From: Chromera velia
Lineage: Eukaryota; Sar; Chromeraceae
Reading direction: 5' to 3'
NCBI GenBank assembly: GCA_018398765.1
Contig: JAHBMJ010005718.1
Location: 1-64,000, forward strand
DNA: 64,000 nt
Shown here: positions 41,075 through 52,695 of the stretch, in pieces
Position numbering within the stretch: position 1 is the stretch's first letter
Layout of the letters: the number at the start of each line of letters is the position of its first letter
The notes under the pieces: model-generated
What the model was told of the DNA's origin: nothing
The model's database searches: none
What the model saw: the letters and a program-made list of their open reading frames with translations, nothing else
Program-made: the position numbers and the translations under genes

Positions 41075-43315
41075 CAGGAAGCCTTCCTTTCTTTTCTTTT
41101 CAGTTGTTGTCCTTCCCTCTCCCCTTCCCTCTACTCTTTTCATTCGGACCTTCACGAGAGAACCTCTCTTGATGTTTGTTGTCTTGCCCAAAACGTAACT
41201 CATTCCCTCTGTTCCTCTTCTCCCTCCCCCCCCCCCCNCCCCCGCAGCAACGCCATCAACTTGAACCCAGACCAACCAGAATTCTGGGTCAACCGCGCTC
41301 TCTGCTACGAGGCCCTCGGGCACAAGGCAGAGGAGGAAGCGGCAGCAGAGATCCTCCAGGCATCCTCTTCCTCTTCCGCCGCTGCCAAAAACGAAGTGGA
41401 GAAGCAGGGACGCGTAGAGAGCAGTGAGGAGATGGGGGGGAGTGCCGGTACAGAGGTACAAGAAGGAGGAATGACGCTGCTGTCAAAGGCGGGAGACGGG
41501 GAAGAGCCTGTGTCTCCTTCCGCTTCGTCTGATGCAACAAGTGTGGAGGGGGTGGCAGAGGAGAGGGTCGCAGACGGGGCGGAGAAGGAGACAGACACGT
41601 TTAGTCTGCCTAGCAAACGCTCGTTTGCAGTCCAGTGGTACAGGGTAAGTGAGTTCTCTGACTGCGTTGTTTGCTTCCTTCCCTTCTTCCCTCCCTTTCC
41701 CTCTTCCTTCCTTCCTTCCTTCCTTCCTTATTTCTCTGTTTCTTTCCTTAAGCTATGACCCGCCTCAGAATATTTCAAAATCAAAAAGGAGGAAACGCCA
41801 AGTGTCTGTCTCGCTGTCCTGTTTCTTTCTTCGTTACCTGTCCTGCATTTGTTTTTTTTATGAGGGGGGCTTGCTCATGCTATTTATTACCTTGCTGCAA
41901 GCGCCGAAAATCCTACTCGATAATACTCCCGAAGAGAGTGTAGTCATAGGGAGGCAGTCAGCAACTCCGAGCCTTGCTTTGCCCGTGGTTCTCTAATGAC
42001 GAGACAATTAACCAAACTCATGAATGTGCTTTCTTTCAAGAGGATGAGAGAGAAAGGGAATGGCTCCTCTGCACGTTTTTCTTTTTTCACACTTCTTTCT
42101 TTCTCTCTCTCTCTTGTGTTTCTTTCAGGAGGCCCTGGACAATTTCGACCACGCCCTGGTGCTGCAGCCAAATGACCACAGACTGTGCGTGAACATGGGA
42201 GAACTCTACGCACGCACAGGGGACTTCGCAACGGTAAGGGAAGGGGGGGGGGCTGCATGGAGGGATCATTAGTGTCGATCGGCTGTCTGCGAAAGGAAAA
42301 AAAAGTTGTGACTTGAACATGGGCTTACTACTTCCCCCCTTTGTGTATCTGGACTGTCTCTTCTCTTCAAAGCAAATTGAGTGAGTGCACAATGCTGCTG
42401 CTGCTGCTGCTGCAGGCTCGTGACTTCTACCGACGTGCCCTCCTGGCCTCACCCTCGGACCCCGCCCTCCTCGGGAAGGTGGCTCTGACGGAGATTCAGG
42501 TACGTCAGGCAGGCAGTGTTTGGGTTGATCCTGCAGTTTCTCTCTCGGTTGATGAATTTCTGTTACAGGCGTATTGCGATTTTTCTCCTGATGCTTGTCG
42601 ACTGGAGTGAGGATGCATCAAGGAAACCGTTTTTCTGTCGCTTCTTGTGCTCACATGTGTAAGTTCACTCCTAGTTTGTCTGTCTGTGCTGGTGCAGACG
42701 GGAAACCTGCCTGTCGGGGCCACACTTGTGAACGCGGTGACGAACAAGTGGCCCTCTTTCTGGGAGATGCAGCTGGCAAAGGGGGTGCTTGCCTGGAACA
42801 ATGGTGAGCGAGTGGACAAGTGGGAAACGTGGGGGGGCATGCTGGGAGAACAGGAAAGCGCCTCGGAGGGAGTGAGAGAGGGAGGCTTGCAGAACAGAGG
42901 GAGGAAGCCAAGGGGGGATGCACTTTTCTTGTTGTGCTTCGTCGTCACACTCTGGACTGCATTCGTTGCTTCAGTCATGGAATGTTCCCCTCTTTTTTTT
43001 TGGTTCTTTGTCGTTGGTCAATGCAGTCATTCTTCTTCACCCCTGTCTCTTTTTGTTGGTTTCATCTGTTTTTTTTTCGTTCTCTGTCTGTCGGTGTACC
43101 TGCCTGCAGGTGAGTTCCTTGAGGGCATGACCCTCTACAAAGTGGCGGTGCGACAAGAACCCCGCCTGTCTAATTTGAACTTCGTGAAGAAGGAGTTGAG
43201 GTGGCCCCCCTATATGCTGGAATCTCTCCAAAACTTTCTCAACGCAGGAGCGAGAAGCGACAGAACACCCAACATTCTCTACCTACAGCCTCCAGGAAAA
43301 GGGGGGGCAATCTGA
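38402..43315 (+). CDS. TPR protein with three-part leader to the thylakoid lumen
   Basis: Eight exons: 38402-39516, 39912-39980, 40824-40877, 41248-41644, 42129-42233, 42416-42499, 42698-42803 and 43110-43315. They total 2136 nt (711 residues), in phase throughout. TPR-type helices appear at about 380-435 (TLARAYSNRGNAR, then AINLNPDQPEFWVNRALCYEALG) and 546-608 (ALDNFDHALVLQPNDHRLCVNMGELYARTGD, ARDFYRRALLASPSDP). Residues 1-20 form a secretory signal with a predicted cut before Phe21. Residues 22-80 are Arg/Ser-rich, like a transit peptide. Residues 85-106 form a second hydrophobic signal ending SESLAA, like a thylakoid-lumen signal. It is therefore predicted to be a lumenal or thylakoid-associated scaffold of a complex plastid. 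The linker at 106-370 and an insert at 430-540 are low-complexity. The ATG at 38402 starts the signal peptide exactly. One N at 41238 is intronic. Confidence 0.88.
41038..41072 (+). repeat. (CA)n microsatellite
   Basis: A pure CA run in intron 3 of the TPR gene. Confidence 0.85.
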
Positions 43316-45127
43316 GGAGAAGAAGAAGAGAGCGGACTCAGTTTGTTGTGTTTGCTTGTTTACTGTTCCTTCCACAAAATTTGATGCTGCTTTCTTTGCT
43401 GGAGCATTCAACATCATTACAGCAGAAGATCCAAAAGATTCCCAAATTCGATTCGTTCGAAGTCTGCCTGTCGATTCGCTCATCCCTTCGATCGTTCGCC
43501 CGCCATCCATCCATCACCATCTTCTATCGCAGAAGTTTCCTCTTTCTCCTTTCATGGGGAAAGAGAGAAAGTTTGTTTCCTCCCTCTCCTTAAGCGAGAG
43601 AGAGAGAGAGTCCACCCGCGCGAGAGAAAATACCAATCCATCAGTCGACCGATCGACTGCACTGCGCTGCCATACCAACGAAAGCAAAGAAAAGGAAAGG
43701 ATCCGTCTCCACCCCCCGCCCCCACCGGCAGTACCGACCATGCAGTCAGTCAGTCGGGATGATTAGCTCAATCAGGAAAGACAGTCCACTTGCACACCGC
43801 CTTTCCGTTTGACCAAAGCCATGTGTCGAGACAACACAGCAGAGGGAGGGAGGGAAGAAACAGTCCCCCTTCAGAAAGTCCAGCAAGAGAACATAAGAAG
43901 GACAAAGCGACTAGCTGACACACAGGGAAACCGTGGGGTCACTATGCGCCCCTAAGCTTCCTCCCCTGATTGAATTGAAAAGCGGACCGCTGCGTGCAAC
44001 AGTCGATCAGTCAAGCTCGAGATCTGGGCATACACAGACAGGCGTTCTTTCTGCCCAAGCTTGTCAGAATCAAGTAACGACTGTAGTTGGATGAGAAAGG
44101 GGGCCGGCTGATCTGGAGGAGACCCCTTCTGTAGACATAGGAAGGAAGGAGGAGAGGAAGAGGAAAAGGCAAAGGAAAGGCACCTTGCTACTTTTCTGCA
44201 CTGATGCTTTATCGCAAGACGGACAAATTCTTGGTGCTGTAATGCTCGATGTGTCGAGGCGTCTTCGTTTTTTTTTAACGTTTGTGTACTGCTTTCAACA
44301 CTCCCTCTCTACTCGCTGTCTTTTTCTTTCCCCCCCGCCCTCTGAGCATTGCTGAAAGGGTCGGGAGAAAGGCCCTCTCCAGAAATTCTGTCTTTCTCTG
44401 TCTTCCTTTTCTTCTTTTCTTGCTTTCTTCTTCCCAGTTGCTGCTTGACGTGAAAGTGAGTTCGCTTTGCGGGATGCGGCTTTCCGGGACTGTTTGAACA
44501 TAAACAAGACTTTTCTGGTCCCGCGACCCAGTGAATCACTTACACGATCATCATACAGTCAAAAACTGTGCAGCAGCAGCAGCAGAGACAGGGAGGGAGG
44601 GAATCTTCTCCTTCAAGTTTGAACAAAAGTTTTAATTCCATTCATTATGCAGACAAGCGAGGTGAAAGCCACTTTGCTGCCTGCCTTTGTTTTTTCTGTT
44701 TTGATTGCACACACACGTGTATGCCTGAGTGGGTGGGTGGTTCATGTCATTCGACAGCGTGGGTGTCGCTGCTCTGTCTTTCTTCCCTTCTTTCTCCCCC
44801 CCTGTGACTTGGCTTCGTGTACATAGACTCTCTCAGCCACTTAGGTGGTGCATCGTCAAGGGGAGAGAGAGAGAGAGAGAGAGATCGTGCTCCTCCTGCG
44901 GCTCTTTCTTGACGATTCTTTTCTTTCTGGAATTTGAACAAAGGAAGCCTTTTCTGTGCTCTTGTGTGTGAATCTCTTTGTCTAAGTGTCTTTCTTCTTT
45001 GTGCAATTGGCTTTCACCTTGACTGCTTCATTGAAACGCTCCGCCGTGAAAGTTGTCTTGTTGGTTTTGTCTTTCTCCACTGTTGTCTGTTTAAATCTCG
45101 CATCGTCGGTTTGTCCTTTTTTGTTTC

Positions 45128-45158
<31 letters not shown>

Positions 45159-46200
45159 TCCTCCCTTCCTTCCTTCCTTCCTTCCTTCCTTCCTCGCGTC
45201 CTTCTTTCCTTCTTTCGCGTCTACATGCTGATCTTTTTCTTTTGCCTTGTGCATCCTTGTTGCGGTGTGTGTTTGTGTGTTGGGGAGACAGAGGGGGGAG
45301 GAAGGAAGAGGGAGGGAGCCGAATGCGGTTCTTCTCCTCGCTTTTCCTTTTTTTCTCCTCTGTCCGTGCGAAGTCCCTCTCTTTCTCTTTCATTCCAAAA
45401 GAGAGAGAGAGAGAGTTGTCGGTCCGTTCTTCAGATCCGCCCTCTGCTTTCTTTTCTGCCTTGGATTGAAGGAATTAAGGATTCTTCCTCCGGAATCATT
45501 CACAGAAAGAATTAAAGAAAGCATGCAAGGTTGCTGCCGATTCCGGCAGTATCAACGTATGACTGACTAAATTTTCCCGCTGCATGTAAAAGCTTGCATG
45601 TTGGTCCTCCAATTTCATTCATCGCGTCTCATCACATCAATTGAGGGGAAGGAAGGGGTTGAATTTCCTTCTCTCTCTCTCTCTCTCGCTCTCTCTCTCG
45701 TTGTTGCACGGTGCAAGTGTGTACAAAGAAAGGAAAAAAGGGGGTGTGGGATCGAGGAATCGATCCCTATTTCTTGTATAGGGATCGAAAATGTACTTTG
45801 CTGCTGTTTGTTCTGCCTTTTTTGTTCAGCCCTGCTCTGTCTCTTTCTCGCCCATCGGTCTCTCGATCTTCGGAGGCTGTTTTGCTCGATGGGTTTTGTC
45901 TTCGTTCTTTGTCCGTGCCTTGGCGCGCGTACTTCCAGTGCACTAGCTAGCTCACATCCGATGCGTCGTTTTGTCAACGCAAGATGCCATCATTGCATTC
46001 GGTCGAGACTCGGGAGTGGACCGCATTGTGTGAATTCAATATGGGGTGACTGTATAAAATATCATTTGGGAGAGGGCAGAAAAACGAAACGAACAGGTAA
46101 TTCAAAGGGGCAAAAAGAAGAAAGCATGCAGGAAGAAAAGCGCGTGTACAAGAAAAGTCTTGAATATCGAGAGCTGGGGAGCTTTGTTTGAAATCCTCTT
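43316..46200. other. gene-poor spacer with pyrimidine tracts
   Basis: No domain or linked exon set is supportable. Contains (GA)n at 43590-43615 and 44860-44885, a (TTTC)n(CCTT)n tract at about 45125-45215, and (CT)n near 45675. The long ORF at 45598-46191 is Cys/Leu/Ser-rich low complexity without splice or domain support. Confidence 0.45.
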
Positions 46201-47160
46201 CAATCCTCTTCATTCAATTTAATAATAATAAAAGTGGAAAATTCATCATGTTGCAATGCACGATATGTCTGACTAACGTAACGAACGCGGAGTCGCTGTT
46301 GCCTGTGTAAGACAAAGCGGTGTTGCACTAGCTCTAGCACTAGCTGGTACATATTTTTTCATGTTTTCATAATAACAATTAAATAACTCTATAGTACACT
46401 TCTAGTCGTAACTGAAATCAAACAATCAATTTGGTAGTAAGTTTTTTGTTTACAGGATTACAGGATTACATTGTGTTCAGGGCCGGAGCCCTAGACCTGC
46501 GTGCCAGTTATCTGACGTCCGCCTTATAATTAATTTAAATTAAATTGCATGGGGGCATATGCATATCTCAAGCTGTAGATGCATATTTTTAAATTACGAT
46601 TTTTATTCATATAGCCTTACACAAAAAGATGGAAATTGCAGGGAAATCAATAGAAGTCTAGTGGGAAATCGATCCTAGGGAAAACTATGCAAAATCTAAG
46701 CTGAAATTTTTCATAGATTTTCTACTGATTTCCCTTTGATTTCCCTGTGATTTCCATTTATTTGAAATTATTTCGCATCCGATTTAATTTCATTCAATTC
46801 CCATCTATTCCCATCTTAAATTTGTCGCAGTTTTGCTTAAGATTTCGCCTAAGATTTCGCGTTCGATCCCTGCATACGATTTCCCTTTCAAAAGTTGATT
46901 TCAATTGATTTATTTATGATATTCCATCAGATAATTCAGATTTCTCAGATTATTTCTATTGATTTCCTTGCGATTTCTATATTTTTTTGTAGGAAGTGTA
47001 TCACATTTAAACCTAGTATTAAACAAATAAGGATATAAATACAATTATGATACTGATACACTAGCTAATACATAAATAATACAAACTCAGAATTTATCAG
47101 AATTATATACAGTATTAATATATACTATGGTTATCTAAAGTTCACTATGTGTTTCTTTGA
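46200..47160. repeat. AT-rich island with GATTTCC-type degenerate repeats
   Basis: A sharp drop in GC. GATTTCC, GATTTCCCT and GATTTCGC motifs recur irregularly at 46630-46990. Near 46505-46525 a short piece resembles the dispersed repeat at 61.6 kb. No genes. Confidence 0.6.
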
Positions 47161-48080
47161 TTGAAAGTGTACAATTTACAGTAACTATGATTCACGCATC
47201 ATGGCAGGCCACAATTGTAACGACAATTCTATTCCCGCACTTCAGAGCACTGACAGTTTGGGCACTGCAGTTACTACGGTACCAGCGTCGCACCACTGTG
47301 CCAAGGTTAACAACATCTGCAGCGGAGTACGAGCATTATTTGGAGCGCTAAAATGCATACATATATACCGCAAAAGTCTCCAGTTCATCCGGGCAATCTC
47401 TTCCTTGAATCAGGAAAGAGAGACTCGTCTTAACTCTCTCGGCTGAATTTGGTCAACAATCCGTTCTCCTGCCCATCGACCCAATTTAAGTCATTAGTTT
47501 TCAAAAGTTGTCCTTCAGCTGTCGGAGCTTCCCCATCGTCTCCACAGCTGTCGAGGTACCGCACGCGCGCTGGACAGAGGACTGCATGCATATATTCATT
47601 CGCAGTAGTCGGCCCGTGATGCATGCAGGGTGAGTGAGTGCACATACTGGCTGGAATTTGGGAAAACTCACATCAGGACATGATGCCACGAAGCTAGGTT
47701 GACTATGAATGAATCAAAGGAAAGAGAAAAGTGTGCCCTCGATCATCAATTGGGGTTGGGGACAGTCAGTCAATTTGTTGGCGCTCCTGCCTGCATCTCG
47801 TTCTGCCTGTCTCTCAGTCTGCCTGCCTGCTCGGATGCTCATGAAATTACACGGGGCGGTCTTTTCGTGTCCGTCTTCCCTCCTCTGGATTCCCCCCCCC
47901 CCNCCCCCCCCCGCCTCAGAAGTCCCTCACCCGTCTCTGGCAAACGATCGGCATGGACCCGTTTCTCTCTCCCTTTTCTTGTGCTTGTGCGCTTGTGTGC
48001 TTGTCTGCTTGTCTGTGCGTGTTTGTGTCCGCCCGCCCGACTTGTGCTCTCTACACCCATTACAGACTCCCCAACCTTCC

Positions 48081-49662
48081 TCAAAATTTCGAAAACAGAC
48101 GTTGTAGGTTGCCTCGTTGAAGCACAGTAACTAGAAATATGTTCCATTCACGAACCAAAAACCAAGAAACAAGCAGACGTGTGTCCAGAAACGGAGAAAG
48201 GAAGTCAGCAAAACGCCGAATGAGTGAGACTGATCGAATGACCTCTCGAATCCGAAGGAAGACGTTGAAGGTCCTCTCCTCCTTCAACAGCGATGGCACC
48301 GTAGGCTGGTTCTGCAAGGACGGTTTTTAGAGAGAGACGGAATTAAATGCATGGTGTTTGTTTGAGATGTTTAGTCTGTGTGCGTGTGGAATTGATTATT
48401 TCAAAATCGGAACTTCTTTTGGGATGATCACTTGGAAGACAGTCAGATCCGACTGTCAGAGTGTACCGAGTACCTCAGTGAGCGTATTTCTATGACTGAA
48501 AGTGCAAAGACAGCTGCGACTGAAGGTGAAAGCAGGTCTGCCTGCGAACGCACTGCAGGAAGCAAGGAAGGAAGGAAGAGACGAAGGAAGACCATCGTTG
48601 AGACGCACGCAAAAACAAAAGACAGCAGTAAGACAAAGCGACAGAGAACGACGCAGAAAAGACAGGAGAAGCAGATTGGTGACAGGGAGATGGGGACACC
48701 TGATCGGAAAAACAAAGAAAGAAAAACAGTTCGAAAGGGCACCCATTGGAGAACACGAAGAGAAAGAGAGACAGCGATGAGAGAGAAGATCGGAGGGAAG
48801 AGATAACACACACCCCAAATAATTCGTGACAGACAAATTCCTCTTCCCCCCTCCCCTCAGGCTTTTCATGAAAAGAAATGAGACGGAGGACAGACAAAAG
48901 GCAAACGAAAGCCTGGCAGGCTCGTCGCGGCAAGTATACACGACTGGACAGGCCCACTTACTGGGGTTGGAAGACAGAAAGACAAGACAATAATTCAATT
49001 CATGTGCCTACCTGTTCCAGTTTCTCCTCAGCCCACTTGAGTTTCTTTGCCGCCTCGCTTCCCTCTCCTTCCACCATCACTGCAAACTGGAGGTTTTTCT
49101 TCGTGTACTCATGTCCGCAGAAGATGCGCGTGTCATCGGGAAGACGTGACAAGACGCCGTCAACTACATGCATCATTAGCTCGGCATTGCCCTCGAAAAA
49201 CCGACCGCAGCCCTGAGAGAACAAGAGAAACAAGCAAAGACGAAGAACTGAAGGAGAAAGAAAACAAAGCACGATGTGCTGAACCCTGAAAAAACAAACA
49301 ATACAGGCAAAAAAGAAGACGACAAGCAACGGAACGTAATGATCGAATTAATATACAGAGAGAGTAAAGAAAAGCAACGCCTGCAGGATATACAGGAAAA
49401 CGACAGACATACACCTTGCTTGCTGTCTTCCTTCCTTGCCCCCCGCTCTCGCATTCGCACTCGACTGCCCAATCCCACAAAGAGGGAGCATGCAGACGTT
49501 CATCCCGACAGACTTAATTCACGTTTGGGCCCCTATCCAGCTGAATTGCTCGGATGGAGACAAACGAAACAGAACCGTGCAACAAGGGAAAGCAGGAAGT
49601 AAGTAAGGAACAGATGGCAGAGAGAAAGAAAGAAAGAGAGAGATAGAGAGAGAGAGAAAGAG

Positions 49663-49709
<47 letters not shown>

Positions 49710-50976
49710 GAGAAAGAGAGAAAGAGAGAAAGAGAGAAAGAGAGAAAGAGAGAGAGAGAGAATGCGAGAGGGAGGAAGGAAGAAAGGAAGGAAGGAAGGA
49801 AGGAAGCTAGGAAGGAAGGAAGGAAGAAAGAGAGAGAGGGAGAAAGAGAGAGAGAGAGAAGGAAGTAGAAAGGTTCACGATGGAACAAAGAGCAGAAGAA
49901 GGCGAAGGACTTGGAGGCGAAAGCGACACCTTGGAAGATAGACAGAGAGACGAGCAGACAAAGAGACAGAAAGACGGGAGGACCGACGTACCCCAATAAA
50001 AAGAGTGTCACCAGAGAAGAGTGCCGGAGGGACTTCCTCTCCCCCTTCCCCCTTGGCAGCAGAAACAAGGAAGAGCACATGTCCCGACGTGTGACAGGGC
50101 GCCAGCAGGGCCTTCACCTGAACGCACTTGCAGACCAGAGGACATCCATTCTTAGGAGGCAGAAAAACACATCCTGCACATTCATACACCCTCGAACCGG
50201 CAAGCAAACCGCGCTATGATACAGTGGCGCTCTAGAGATTGAATTCACAATGGAACAAATAATCTTCTTCCGTTTCGGGCAGACACGCAATACAGAACGA
50301 GAACACTCTCCCAGGAGAAACTAGGATGGTTACCGTATACGTCATTGGGCATCCTCATGGACAAGCGAAATCGGCAAAAGCTCTTACTCATTAACCTTGA
50401 TACCTCGCCTCACTTTTTCCTTTCTGCCTCTCCAATCCTTCCCACTCCTCCCCTTCCCGCCACTTTTGCGGATAGATTGAGAACAACTCCCGATTGGTGC
50501 ATGTCTACAATCGGAACTCAAATTCAGTCCTGTCTGGTTCTTTCGACTCTCTAAATTTGTACCCCCACCCCCCCACACCTTGATGGAATGGAACGCGAGT
50601 TCCTCCCCGTCCTCCACAAAACGATTGCACGCAGTCACCTGCTCCAGCTTCCCCCCGACAATCTCGAGGTCGGGAATCAGTCTGCGCATGTTTCCATCAG
50701 GAAGCAAAGAAGGAAAAGCATGAGTTAGAAAAACCACGCTCACACAGTTTCATCATTATTCGGGCGACGATCATCATTGTCACTGTTGCTGCTGACTGGT
50801 TCGTTGGACCTTCACATCGGACTGATGGATCTTGGATGCATCGAGTCTGTCCTTCCTTACTATTATAACAAGAAGGGGGGCGAACACAGAACAGAAGGGG
50901 TTTGAGGCGACGGTGCACAGAGCCGAGACCTCCTCGACTGAAAGAAAGAAAGAAAGAAAGAAAAGAAAGCAAGAAA

Positions 50977-51034
<58 letters not shown>

Positions 51035-51468
51035 GAACGCACAACAGGGAGCGAAAGAAAAAGAAGATGGAAGAATTCCGAGACACAGCGCAGAAGCAGT
51101 GGAGACCTCCCTAGGCCACTCACACACGCAGACCGGCGCGCACTTACTCACTCGAGCATTTTGGCATTCCCGCCTGCGTGGTCCCAGTGCTTATGGGTTG
51201 TGAGAACCTTCTTTACAGAAACTCCGATCTTCTGAGCGTAGGCAAGAACCTGCGTGCATCCAGGGGTAAGCACTGGTACTATGCGCGGGGAAGGGACGCG
51301 AAGATTCACTCACACAGTTGCAGCCGAGTGCAGCCTTGGGTGCCATCTCCCTCCTGTGCCAGTAGGCTGCTGTGCGGTACGGTTTCTTTGTAATTGAACG
51401 TGTGCAGGTGCGGGTTTGTGTGCATCTCCCTCCCCCCCCTCTCTCTCAGTTTGTGTGTGTGTGGTGTG

Positions 51469-51500
<32 letters not shown>

Positions 51501-51862
51501 ATGTGTGTGTGTGTATGTATGTGTATGTGTGTGTGTGTGTGCGTGTGACTACTGGCAAAGCTCGCCGCCGTAGGACCCTCTCTTGTACATTCTTGTCTGT
51601 CACCAATTGCTGCGTAGACGGCCAAACACATGTGATCATAGGTGTCTTCCGAATTTCCTGAATTAACCAAACTTCTATCTCTTATCCCCCCCCCCCGTTG
51701 TTCGTGTAAATGCGTGCACACCTTCTCTGCCTCTGCAGGGTCGACCGCCATGGCCTCTTTCGTGGGTGCGTGTACAATCAGGTAAGAGTAGTTGTCGGTG
51801 TGGACAGGCACAGTGTGCACCTGCATGCCGTCTCCAAACTCCTCCAACAGACACCCCTCCAT
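48081..51862 (-). CDS. hydroxyacylglutathione hydrolase (glyoxalase II)
   Basis: Six exons on the minus strand: 51722-51862, 51152-51249, 50579-50681, 49992-50117, 49012-49212, and 48311 down to the stop at 48081. Phase is kept at every junction; about 299 residues. The metallo-beta-lactamase fold carries all metal ligands: THKHWDH (His66, His68, Asp70, His71), CHTSGH (His123), GDTLF (Asp151) and CGHEYT (His190). The C-terminal [18 protein letters not shown] is the glutathione-site block of the family. It hydrolyses S-lactoylglutathione to lactate and glutathione, the second step of methylglyoxal detoxification. No targeting leader is seen from the ATG at 51862, so the cytosol is likely. The last about 50 residues exceed the family's usual end and look unlike it, so a further splice after residue about 245 is possible. 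Confidence 0.92.
49617..49866 (+). repeat. 250-bp polypurine tract (GAAA, GAGA, GGAA)
   Basis: An almost pure purine strand in intron 4 of the glyoxalase II gene. On the coding strand it is a pyrimidine run. Confidence 0.9.
50939..51033 (+). repeat. (GAAA)n tract
   Basis: About 95 bp of GAAA units in intron 2 of the glyoxalase II gene; pyrimidine-rich on the transcribed RNA strand. Confidence 0.9.
51455..51546 (+). repeat. (TG)n / TATG microsatellite
   Basis: A TG-rich run with TATG interruptions in intron 1 of glyoxalase II. Confidence 0.85.
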
Positions 51863-52695
51863 TTTGTTAGGGGAAAAGAAACTGCATGCGCATAAGGACA
51901 GAGAATATTTGATTCGTATTCCCACTTGCGTTGCACCAGCACAGCGACGTCACTCACCTTCTAGTTCCTATAAAGATCTGCTGTACCCACAGCTGGGAGG
52001 CCAGAGAGGCCCAGAAGCTTTGGTTCGTTGGGGTCGCCACCTTGACGAATTATTGAGACGCAGTGACGAGACAAAGAGGGGACACAGGAAATCATACGAG
52101 GATCGCGTCGAAGTGCAATGCTATTACTGGTCACTCTGGCAGCTTGCACTGAGGCCAAAATTTCGAAATCAGATGATCCCGACAATTCCCGACATTCCTT
52201 TTCGAAATTTCTGAAAATTCCTGTTTGTTTTGGGATGTTTTGGGAGTCGGTGTATAGCTCGGCCTAAACGCGCGCGCGAGCCGCGCGCAGGCCGGTTCGC
52301 GAAAACAAAAGTAACTGACAAAATTCCCGCGGCGCGCGGCCCCGCCTTCACGGTCCGACCGATATCGGACCCGTTGCACAAACCATGCAAAGAGGACAAC
52401 AAAGACATGCAGTCGAATAGGGATGGATAGGCAGACCATGGCAGACCATGGCAGACCGACCTACCTGGCTCCTGACAGTTGATGTGTTGACATGATGAAA
52501 AACACTCGAGGTTTTCGAATGGCTTTCTAACCGTCATACCGGTGTTGCAGATCAGTCGCTGTGTCCTGAATTTTCTGTGAGGATCAGGTCGCTCTTCAAC
52601 TTCTTCGCAACACCAAACAGCTCAACACCTGCTAGGTTCACATTGCTTCTTCCTTCCTCCTAAAGGTGTGGTGGGAGGAAAGACAGAAGCAAAGG
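51863..52695. promoter_or_regulatory. divergent spacer, glyoxalase II / ankyrin gene
   Basis: 833 bp between start codons. A CpG-dense island at about 52260-52350 includes CGCGCGCGAG and CGCGGCGCGCGG. An AT-rich patch with AATTTCGAAAT-like palindromes lies at 52155-52225. Confidence 0.45.

Noticed and set aside
45598-46191. 197-codon plus-strand ORF
   Set aside because: Runs through (CT)n repeats, Cys/Leu-rich, with no recognisable motif or flanking gene structure.
46850-46880. tRNA-like GTTCGATCCC stretch
   Set aside because: No cloverleaf arms around it; it lies in the GATTTCC repeat island.
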